The position numbers and the translations under genes were made by a program. Below are positions 57,642 to 64,000 of a stretch of 64,000 nt of DNA, one piece after another. This DNA comes from Alloalcanivorax balearicus MACL04 (GTDB lineage: Bacteria > Pseudomonadota > Gammaproteobacteria > Pseudomonadales > Alcanivoracaceae). A model generated the notes under the pieces. It saw nothing but the letters and a program-made list of their open reading frames with translations, made no database searches and had not been told where the DNA came from. Within the stretch, counting starts at the first letter, position 1. Each line of letters opens with the position of its first letter. The stretch covers positions 1 to 64,000 of the forward strand of contig NZ_ARXS01000007.1 of the NCBI RefSeq assembly GCF_025532145.1, written 5' to 3'.

Positions 57642-59399
57642 TCAGTCCGCCTGGGTCAGAGCCGGACTCCCTGCCTGCACCGTCATCGAATGCCCGCGTG
57701 CCTCGTCCACCTGATAGTCGCTGCTTTTCACCGTGGATACAAAACGCCAGTCCGCCCGGGTTTCCTCGGCGGTGAAGGTGACTCGCAGGTAGCCGCGCTG
57801 GCTGGCGTTCAAGTACTGAAGGTCATCCACCAGCAGAGTGATGGCCTGCTCCGCCTGGGGAATTGCCTCCGCCGGTAACTGCAGATAGGACTCCAGGCCC
57901 GGCGAGGACACCGAGGCGGTGGCCAGTTCCACGCCGACGCTCTGCTTGTCCTCGCCACTGCCAACGGTGAGATGGCTGGCCCAGGCATTGTGGGTGTCGC
58001 CGGCCAGTACCACCAGGTTCTTGCCCAGTTCCTTCGCCGTCCGCAGCAGCATTTCACGCTCGGCCATGTAGCCGTCCCAGGCGTCCAGGTTGTAGGGCAG
58101 GACAGTGGTGATGCGGGCGATCTCTTCCTCGGTCAGGGTCGGGTCGCCTTGCAGATAACGTCCTTTCAGGGTGGTCAGTTCGACGATCAGATCCACCAAT
58201 GCCGGGTCCAGATTGAGCAGGCCCTGCAGCATTTCCGCTGGCATCAGCATGCGTCCCATCAGCACCTGTTGGCCCAGCACCTGCCAGGTGGCGCTTGAGG
58301 TGGCAAGTGCCCCGCTGAGCCAGTTCAGCTGCGTGGTGCCGAGCAGATGCCGCTCGGGATCGGTGACCGCGGCGGTGAATGCCTCGGCGTCGATGCCGGT
58401 TTCGGTCACGTAATCGGTGTAGCTGAGCTGTTTGTCCCGGCCGATGATGCGGGTGTCGAGCATGTGCAGGCTGACCAGGTCGCCGTAGTGGAAGCTGCGG
58501 TAGATGATTTCCCGATCGTTGTCGTCGAACGGCCGGATTGGCATCCACTCGAAGTAGGCTTGCAGGGCGTACTGCTTGCGCAGCAGATAGTCGCCCTCGG
58601 TGTCCGGGTCATGGTTCTCCGCGCCTCCGATCCAGGCGTCGTTGGCGATTTCGTGGTCATCCCAGACGGCGATGAACGGCGCCTTGGCGTGAAGGGCCTG
58701 CAGATCCGGGTCGGTGCGGTAGAGCGCGTAGCGGCGGCGGTAATCCACCAATTGGATCATTTCCAGGTCGTTGTTTTCCGGCAGGGTGCGGCCCATCTGC
58801 TCGGCCTGGTCGCCGTCGTAGCCGTCGGTGGCGTACTCATAGAGGTAGTCCCCCAGGTGCAGCACCGCATCCAGCTGTGCTTCCTTGGCGGCCTCGGCGT
58901 AGACATGGAAAAAGCCCGCTGGATAGTTGGAGCAGGACAGCACCGCGAAGGTGACCTGATCGACGCTGCCCTCCGGCAGAGTGCGGGTAACGCCTACCGG
59001 GGAGGTGACGCCGGCGGCATGGAAGCGATAGTAGTAGGTCTTGCCAGGCTCTAGCCCTTGTACGTCTACCTTGAGGGTGTAGTCGTAGGCTTCCCGGACT
59101 TCGGCGCTGTCCTCATTGACCAGTTGAGTGAAGTCCGCGTCACTGGCCACTTCCCAGCTCACTGATACCGGTGAGGTATCACCGTCTTCCGGGGTCACCC
59201 GGGTCCACAGAATGACGCCCTGGGTCTGCGGGTCGCCGCTGGCGACGCCATGGTGGAACGCCACTTGGCGTTCATCGCCATTGTCCGAATTGCGGTTTGA
59301 TGAGGAGCCGCCACAGCCGGTCAGGCCGGTGGACACCACCACCGCGCCCATGCCCAGCGCCGAGGCACGAATAAAATCACGACGAGTAAGGCGTCTCAT
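57642..59399 (-). CDS. PhoD-family alkaline phosphatase / phosphodiesterase
   Basis: 585-residue PhoD-type metallophosphatase. The Tat signal (RRLTRRDFIRASALG) ends in a possible lipobox (GLTGCGG), so it may be a Tat-exported lipoprotein. An N-terminal Fn3-like PhoD_N domain (FHHGVASGDPQTQGVILWTR, key FHHGVASGDP) precedes the catalytic domain: VLSCSNYPAGFFHVY, LHLGDYLYEY, FIAVWDDHEIANDAW and VVLAGDTHNAWAS. These supply the Cys, Asp and His ligands for the Fe/Ca site. It is the fourth phosphatase of the island. Confidence 0.93.
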   Translation of the reverse strand: MRRLTRRDFIRASALGMGAVVVSTGLTGCGGSSSNRNSDNGDERQVAFHHGVASGDPQTQGVILWTRVTPEDGDTSPVSVSWEVASDADFTQLVNEDSAEVREAYDYTLKVDVQGLEPGKTYYYRFHAAGVTSPVGVTRTLPEGSVDQVTFAVLSCSNYPAGFFHVYAEAAKEAQLDAVLHLGDYLYEYATDGYDGDQAEQMGRTLPENNDLEMIQLVDYRRRYALYRTDPDLQALHAKAPFIAVWDDHEIANDAWIGGAENHDPDTEGDYLLRKQYALQAYFEWMPIRPFDDNDREIIYRSFHYGDLVSLHMLDTRIIGRDKQLSYTDYVTETGIDAEAFTAAVTDPERHLLGTTQLNWLSGALATSSATWQVLGQQVLMGRMLMPAEMLQGLLNLDPALVDLIVELTTLKGRYLQGDPTLTEEEIARITTVLPYNLDAWDGYMAEREMLLRTAKELGKNLVVLAGDTHNAWASHLTVGSGEDKQSVGVELATASVSSPGLESYLQLPAEAIPQAEQAITLLVDDLQYLNASQRGYLRVTFTAEETRADWRFVSTVKSSDYQVDEARGHSMTVQAGSPALTQAD

Positions 59400-59512
59400 A
59401 GTGCTCTTCCCTGTCAGGTTGTTGGGTGGGAGCGATGCTAATGAGCCGCTATGACGGTTTTATGTTGGTAGTTGTATATGGGAAGGAGGGGGATGAGGAG
59501 GGAGCGTGGGCT

Positions 59513-59578
59513 GAACCTCGCCATAACGAAAAAAGGCTCCCGATTGGGAGCCTTTTTTAAATTGGTGCCGAGGAGAGG
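59513..59578. repeat. Direct repeat copy A: tRNA-Leu 3' end plus terminator
   Basis: Nearly identical to 59656-59720 (GAACCTCGCC, terminator stem, AAATTGGTGCCGAGGAGAGG), with a few substitutions and one extra base. Copy A contains only the last 16-17 bases of tRNA-Leu (CCTCTCCTCGGCACCA on the minus strand) and its terminator, without the body of a tRNA. The terminator hairpin is 59529-59558. Confidence 0.85.
59529..59558. terminator. Terminator hairpin, copy A
   Basis: A-run, GGCTCCC, GATT, GGGAGCC, T-run. It is the distal copy of the tRNA-Leu terminator and works in either direction. Confidence 0.8.
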
Positions 59579-59599
59579 GCGGAAAGCATGGCTTTGCGC

Positions 59600-59646
59600 G
59601 CCCACGCCACAGCGGGATATCGCCCGCTGTGAGTCTTTGCGTGGGC
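59600..59646. other. Long bulged hairpin between the duplicated tRNA ends
   Basis: Outer stem GCCCACGC (59600-59607) pairs with GCGTGGGC (59639-59646). Inner stem CACAGCGGG (59608-59616) pairs with CCCGCTGTG (59623-59631) around a 6-base loop, with a 7-base bulge on one side. All 17 pairs are Watson-Crick, unlikely by chance. It may be a degraded tRNA insert, a small mobile element or part of a small RNA. Confidence 0.6.
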
Positions 59647-59655
59647 CGGGAGTCC

Positions 59656-59720
59656 GAACCTCGCCGTAACAAAAAAGGCTCCCGTTTGGGAGCCTTTTTT
59701 AAATTGGTGCCGAGGAGAGG
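59656..59720. repeat. Direct repeat copy B: tRNA-Leu 3' end plus terminator
   Basis: The copy attached to the intact tRNA-Leu. Its partner lies 143 bases away at 59513-59578. Confidence 0.85.
59671..59700. terminator. Terminator of tRNA-Leu, copy B
   Basis: A-run, GGCTCCC, GTTT, GGGAGCC, T-run. It starts five bases after the tRNA CCA end on the minus strand and can act in both directions. Confidence 0.85.
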
Positions 59721-59791
59721 ACTTGAACCTCCACGGGGTTGCCCCCACTAGCACCTGAAGCTAGCGTGTCTACCAATTTCACCACCTCGGC
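59705..59791 (-). tRNA. tRNA-Leu (CAG)
   Basis: 87-base class II tRNA on the minus strand. It begins GCCGAGGTGGTGAAATTGG and ends TCCTCGGCACCA, with CCA encoded. The anticodon stem CTAGC/GCTAG encloses TTCAGGT, anticodon CAG. A long variable arm (TGGGGGCAACCCCGT) and T-arm GGTTCAAGTCC are present. Its 3' end is duplicated downstream. The 240 bases between it and rnr hold only a small GC palindrome near 59983-59997 and the rnr promoter region. Confidence 0.97.
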
Positions 59792-60031
59792 TTGGCGTGA
59801 AAGGCTGAAAAAATCAGGCCGTTCATCGCGAAAGCGCGTGCATTCTAGTATATGATGGCCCGATGTCAAACGGTTTCTGCAAAAAAGTCGTCCCATTTTC
59901 TTCATATTGGTTTCATCTCCGGCGTCCACAACGCCTTGCCAGGGAGACCGGCTTGCCACGTTTTTCCCACGAGCCAAATTGAGGCGCATTATGCGCCGGC
60001 CAACCCATACATTTGTTTTTGAGGGTATTGA

Positions 60032-62458
60032 ATGTCATCAAAAAAACGCTACACGGATCCCCACGCGGATCGGGAAGCGGCGAAATACGAGAATCCGGTT
60101 CCCAGCCGAGAGTTGATCCTTGAAGTGTTGAATGACCAGGGCAAGCCGCTGGATCAGCGGCAACTGGCGGAACTGCTGGCGGTGGGCGAAGACGGCCTGA
60201 TTGGTCTGGAGCGCCGCCTCAAGGCCATGCTCCGTGACGGCCAACTGGTGGAAAACCGCAACGGTAAACTGGGTATCGTCTCGCGCATGAATCTGGTCGC
60301 CGGCACCGTGCAGGGCCACCGCGACGGGTTCGGTTTCCTGATCCCCGATGATCGTAGCCTGTCCGACCTGTTCCTGGCGCCGCGCCAGATGGAAAAGGTC
60401 ATGGACGGCGACCGGGTGCTGGTGAACGAGGCGGGTTTCAACCGCTTCGGCAAACGCGAGGCACGCATTGTCGAGATCGCCGAACGGGCGGTGACCGAAG
60501 TGGTCGGCCGTTTCCGCCGCGAGGCGGGGGTCAGTTTCATCGAGCCGGAAAACCGGCGTATCGCCAAGGAAGTTCTGGTGGAGGACCATAATGGCCTCAA
60601 GCCGAGCCCGGGCGATCACGTTCGCGGGGTCATCACCCAGTATCCTTCGCGTGACCACCATGTGCTGGTGCGCCTGGAGGAGATCATCGCCACTCCGGAA
60701 CAGCCGGGGATGGAAGTGGAAGTGGCGCTGCGCCGCTTTGAGATCCCCTACCAGTGGCCGGAAGGGGTGGAAGAAGCCGCCGCCCGCTTTGGCGCGGAGG
60801 TGCCCCATGAGGCCAAGGCCCACCGGGTCGATCTGCGCGACCTGCCGCTGGTCACCATCGATGGCGAGGATGCCCGCGATTTCGACGATGCCGTTTACGT
60901 GTCCCGCCGCCGCCGTGGCGGCTGGCGCCTGATCGTCGCCATCGCCGACGTCAGCCACTATGTGCATCCCAACAGCCCGCTGGATAACGAAGCTCACAAG
61001 CGCGGCAATTCGGTGTATTTCCCCAACCGGGTGGTGCCGATGTTGCCGGAGGCGCTGTCCAACGGGTTGTGTTCACTCAACCCCCATGTGGACCGGCTGT
61101 GTCTCTATTGCGACATGCTGGTCTCCGCCAATGGCCGGGTATCGCGCTTCGTGTTCCGCGAAGGGGTGATGCGCTCCCGTCACCGTCTGACCTATACCAA
61201 GGTCGGGGCGATGATCGAGGAACCGGAATCCGAGCTGGCCCAGGAAACGGTGGCGTCGCTGGACGACGAGTCCATCGACATGGTCTGGTCCTTCCACGAG
61301 ATGTTCCAGGCCCTGCGCAGCCGCCGGGAGTTACGCGGCGCCATCGACTTCGACAGTGACGAGAGCCGGATTCTCTACGATGAGAATCAGAAGATCCGCG
61401 CCATCGTGCCGGTGGTGCGCAATGTGGCGCATATCATGATCGAGGAAGCGATGCTGGCGGCCAACATCTGTGCCGCCCGCCTGCTGGAGAAGGCCGATGT
61501 GGCGACGCTCTACCGTAATCACGAGCCGCCCAAGGAAGAGCGCCTGAGCAACCTGCAGCAGTTCCTCGGTGGGCTCGGGCTGAGCCTGGCCTGGTCCGAC
61601 GGGCCGATCCTGCCGAGCGTGTTCCAGGCGCTGGGCGGGGACATCGCCGATCGGCCGGACCGGCAGGTGATTCAGACCATGATGTTGCGCTCCATGAGCC
61701 AGGCCAAGTACGAGGCCGGTAACAAGGGGCACTTCGGTCTGGCCTACAACGCTTATACCCACTTTACCTCGCCGATTCGCCGTTATCCGGATCTGCTGGT
61801 GCACCGGGCCATCCGTTACTTGATCCGCTCCGGCGCCGACAGCCCCCATGTGGACAATCCCGGCGAGCTGCCGGCGATTCCGCGCGAACGCATCCTGCCT
61901 TACAGCCCGGCGGACATGGTGACCATGGGTGAGCACTGCTCGATGACCGAGCGGCGCGCCGATGATGCCACCCGTGATGTGCTGCAGTGGCTCAAGTGCC
62001 AATATATGGAGGAGCATCTGGGGCAGGAATTCGACGGGGTGATCAGCGGCGTGGCGGCCTTCGGATTGTTTGTCCAGATCAACGATCTGCATATCGACGG
62101 CCTGGTGCACGTGGCCAACCTGGATAGCGATTACTACCGCTTCGATGACGTCAACATGGTGCTGGTGGGGGAGTCCTCCGGGCGCCGTTATGGTCTCGGT
62201 GACGCGGTCTGCGTGAAGGTGGCCGGAGTGCACACCGAAGAGCGCAAGATCGATCTGGAACTGATCAGCTCCACTTCCGCGCGGCCAGGCAAGAAGGGGC
62301 GCTCCGGCAAGGCCAAGAAGGCCGCCAAGTCACCGAAGCAGGCCGCCGAGCCGGCCGCCAAGGGCGACGGCACCCGGGAAAAGCTGGCCAAGGGCGAGAT
62401 TCCCAAGGACGGTAAGCGCAAGCCCAAGTCCGCCCGCCGGGGGCGCCGCCGCGGATGA
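60032..62458 (+). CDS. rnr: Ribonuclease R
   Basis: 808-residue 3'-5' exoribonuclease able to digest structured RNA. An N-terminal helix-turn-helix (about 20-75) is followed by two cold-shock OB domains (GTVQGHRDGFGFLIP), then the RNB catalytic domain with DGEDARDFDDAVYV (Asp residues of the active site) and HFTSPIRRYPDLLVHR (key stretch TSPIRRYPDL). An S1 domain (FDGVISGVAAFGLFVQI) and a Lys-rich tail complete it. It overlaps rlmB by 4 bases. Confidence 0.97.
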   Translation: MSSKKRYTDPHADREAAKYENPVPSRELILEVLNDQGKPLDQRQLAELLAVGEDGLIGLERRLKAMLRDGQLVENRNGKLGIVSRMNLVAGTVQGHRDGFGFLIPDDRSLSDLFLAPRQMEKVMDGDRVLVNEAGFNRFGKREARIVEIAERAVTEVVGRFRREAGVSFIEPENRRIAKEVLVEDHNGLKPSPGDHVRGVITQYPSRDHHVLVRLEEIIATPEQPGMEVEVALRRFEIPYQWPEGVEEAAARFGAEVPHEAKAHRVDLRDLPLVTIDGEDARDFDDAVYVSRRRRGGWRLIVAIADVSHYVHPNSPLDNEAHKRGNSVYFPNRVVPMLPEALSNGLCSLNPHVDRLCLYCDMLVSANGRVSRFVFREGVMRSRHRLTYTKVGAMIEEPESELAQETVASLDDESIDMVWSFHEMFQALRSRRELRGAIDFDSDESRILYDENQKIRAIVPVVRNVAHIMIEEAMLAANICAARLLEKADVATLYRNHEPPKEERLSNLQQFLGGLGLSLAWSDGPILPSVFQALGGDIADRPDRQVIQTMMLRSMSQAKYEAGNKGHFGLAYNAYTHFTSPIRRYPDLLVHRAIRYLIRSGADSPHVDNPGELPAIPRERILPYSPADMVTMGEHCSMTERRADDATRDVLQWLKCQYMEEHLGQEFDGVISGVAAFGLFVQINDLHIDGLVHVANLDSDYYRFDDVNMVLVGESSGRRYGLGDAVCVKVAGVHTEERKIDLELISSTSARPGKKGRSGKAKKAAKSPKQAAEPAAKGDGTREKLAKGEIPKDGKRKPKSARRGRRRG

Positions 62459-63264
62459 GCAAGCGTCCTTCCGGCCCGCCCCGGGGCAAATCGGGGTCCC
62501 GTAAAGGTGCCATGGACAAGCCGGTGATGTACTCCGGTATCCATGCGGTGGAATCGCTGCTGCGACACCGGCCGGAAGCGGTTCTGGAGTTGTTTGTCCT
62601 GGACCGCCGGGCCGAGCGTGGTGAGACCCGCCTGGATGCGTTGATGCAGCAGGCGCTGGCCCAGGGTATAGCGGTGCAGTCCGCGCGCCGGGAATCACTG
62701 GAGAAACTGGCGGGTCCGCAGAATCAGGGTGTGGTGGCCCGGGCCCGGCCGCGCGTGCCCGGCGGGGAATCCGAATTGGCGACCTTGCTGGAGGGTCTTG
62801 AGAGGCCGCCCTTGCTGCTGATTCTGGAAGGGGTCACCGACCCTCATAATCTGGGGGCCTGCCTGCGCAGCGCCGACGCCGCCGGTGTCGATGCCGTGAT
62901 TGTGCCACGCCGCCACGCCGCCGGGCTGACACCGGTGGCCTGCCGCAGCGCCGCCGGCGCCGCCGAGTCGCTACGTTACTTTGAGGTGGGCAATCTGGCC
63001 CAGCTGCTGGCAGCGCTCCAGGAACGCGGCATCCGTGTGGCCGGGGCGGCCCTGGATCAGCGCAGTGTGTCCTTGTTCGACTACCAGCCCGATCCGGGCC
63101 TGGCGGTGGTCATGGGCGCTGAAGGCGAGGGGCTGCGACGCCTGACCCTGGAGCGCTGTGATGACCTGGTGTCGATCCCCATGGCCGGTGATGTGCAGAG
63201 CCTGAACGTGTCCGTGGCCACCGGGGTGATGCTGTTCCACCTCCGTGCCCGCGGCCACTCTTGA
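62455..63264 (+). CDS. rlmB: 23S rRNA (Gm2251) 2'-O-methyltransferase RlmB
   Basis: 269-residue SpoU-family enzyme that methylates G2251 of 23S rRNA. The N-terminal substrate-binding domain has MYSGIHAVESLLRHRPE. The SPOUT motifs are LLILEGVTDPHNLGACLRSAD (key EGVTDPHNLGA), VVMGAEGEGLRRLTLERCD (key GAEGEGLR) and SIPMAGDVQSLNVSVATGV (key IPMAGDVQSLNVSVA). Its N-terminus carries about 20 extra basic residues. It is coupled to rnr through an ATGA overlap, a standard order. Confidence 0.97.
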   Translation: MSKRPSGPPRGKSGSRKGAMDKPVMYSGIHAVESLLRHRPEAVLELFVLDRRAERGETRLDALMQQALAQGIAVQSARRESLEKLAGPQNQGVVARARPRVPGGESELATLLEGLERPPLLLILEGVTDPHNLGACLRSADAAGVDAVIVPRRHAAGLTPVACRSAAGAAESLRYFEVGNLAQLLAALQERGIRVAGAALDQRSVSLFDYQPDPGLAVVMGAEGEGLRRLTLERCDDLVSIPMAGDVQSLNVSVATGVMLFHLRARGHS

Positions 63265-63380
63265 GCCCGCGCGCCTTCTGAGCTAGAATCCCCGCCCTTC
63301 GCCTGCCGCCAACCCGGTGGCGGGCGGACTCCTTGCTTCACCGATATTCGGGAAGCTGCCCAATCCGTAAGGAGCCAACA

Positions 63381-63722
63381 ATGCGTCACTACGAAATCGT
63401 GTTCCTGGTCCACCCGGACCAGAGCGAGCAAGTGCCCGCCATGATCGAGCGTTACAGCGCGATCGTTACCGATGGCAAAGGCACGATCCACCGTCTTGAA
63501 GACTGGGGCCGCCGTCAACTGGCTTACCCGATCAACAAGATCCACAAAGCACACTATGTGATGCTGAATATTGAATGTGACGGCGAAACCCTCGCCGAGC
63601 TGGAAAACACCTTCCGGTTCAACGATGCCGTAATCCGTCACCTCGTAATCCGTCGCGAAAAGGCCATCACCGAGCCGTCCTCGCTGGCGAAATCCAACGA
63701 GAAGGAGGAGGCCGCCAGCTGA
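63381..63722 (+). CDS. rpsF: 30S ribosomal protein S6
   Basis: 113-residue S6. [25 protein letters not shown], with the conserved [18 protein letters not shown] core, and [15 protein letters not shown] are unmistakable. The tail is Glu/Ser/Ala-rich, as in other gammaproteobacteria, where RimK can add Glu residues. RBS GGAG lies upstream. It begins the rpsF-priB-rpsR-rplI operon, which continues past the window. Confidence 0.98.
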   Translation: MRHYEIVFLVHPDQSEQVPAMIERYSAIVTDGKGTIHRLEDWGRRQLAYPINKIHKAHYVMLNIECDGETLAELENTFRFNDAVIRHLVIRREKAITEPSSLAKSNEKEEAAS

Positions 63723-64000
63723 TTTCCGAGCGTAATCACTGCGAGCTCACCGGCATCATCGTCACCCTTGAAAAGGTGGCCGTAACGCCGGGTGGCGTGC
63801 CCCGCCAGCGTCTCTGGCTGGAGCACCGGTCCCGGCAGCTTGAAGACGGCCATCCCCGTGAAGTCCAGGCCCGTATCGGGCTGGTACTCGCCGGCGGCAA
63901 GACCGCCCTGGCGAAGCACCTGAAGGAAGGACAACGGGTCAGAGTCGGCGGCTTTCTCAGCCGCGCCGGCTACAAGGGCGAAGCCCGGGACCGTTTGCAG
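63719..64000 (+). CDS. priB: Primosomal replication protein N (PriB), partial, CTG start
   Basis: At least 94 codons of an OB-fold single-stranded-DNA-binding protein, cut by the window end. The translation runs [69 protein letters not shown], which fits PriB and its place after rpsF. There is no ATG, GTG or TTG near the expected N-terminus. A CTG at 63719 overlaps the rpsF TGA as CTGA and lies eight bases after AAGGAGGAG. The non-AUG start is inferred; an ATT at 63722 is the alternative. Confidence 0.88.
   Translation, partial: MISERNHCELTGIIVTLEKVAVTPGGVPRQRLWLEHRSRQLEDGHPREVQARIGLVLAGGKTALAKHLKEGQRVRVGGFLSRAGYKGEARDRLQ

Overview
The window is a GC-rich gammaproteobacterial chromosome segment. 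The housekeeping order (orn/rsgA, queG, nnr-tsaE-amiB-mutL-miaA-hfq-hflX-hflKC, hisZ-purA, rnr-rlmB-rpsF-priB) is typical of the Pseudomonas/Alcanivorax branch. The REP-like palindromes and the set of secreted phosphatases suggest a marine Alcanivorax-type bacterium; that genus assignment is inference.

Region 1 (62-12077, minus strand) is a urea-nitrogen operon. It runs from a sigma54-like promoter through allophanate hydrolase, a 1218-residue biotin-dependent urea carboxylase and a GntR/FCD regulator to the complete urtABCDE urea ABC transporter. Urea is imported, carboxylated to allophanate and hydrolysed to ammonia and CO2. A palindrome overlapping the predicted transcription start is a likely operator.

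Region 2 (12195-21795) is a LysR-controlled, divergently transcribed locus. A LysR regulator faces a T-N11-A palindrome. Then come a cyanuric acid amidohydrolase/barbiturase-family enzyme, a BMP-family ABC importer (binding protein, two permeases, double ATPase), a formamidase-like nitrilase, two biuret-hydrolase-like cysteine hydrolases and an AtzH-like protein. Products of this pathway would feed into the allophanate hydrolase of region 1, so the two regions together form a cyclic-ureide to ammonia superlocus. AtzH is present but AtzE and AtzG are not, and two isochorismatase-fold hydrolases occupy their place. This is the best candidate in the window for an undescribed pathway variant.

Region 3 (21796-28508) holds REP-like palindromes, an FMN-riboswitch-controlled type II lumazine synthase, an M23 peptidase, tRNA-Phe, and yggX-mutY-asmA. 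Region 4 (28696-36489) holds an orphan 7TM-DISM histidine kinase, psd, a rhodanese, rsgA, orn, a cytochrome b/cytochrome c' pair and queG. Region 5 (36554-49820) is the conserved nnr to purA stretch, with an apparent frameshift in hisZ at a nine-G run.

Region 6 (49852-59399) is a phosphatase island: a diheme lipoprotein, a PhoX/DUF839 protein, two tandem PhoA-family phosphatases, a His-rich secreted protein and a PhoD-family phosphatase. Region 7 (59513-64000) begins with a tRNA-Leu whose 3' end and terminator are duplicated around a long hairpin. It continues with rnr, rlmB, rpsF and a priB cut by the window edge, which appears to start at CTG.
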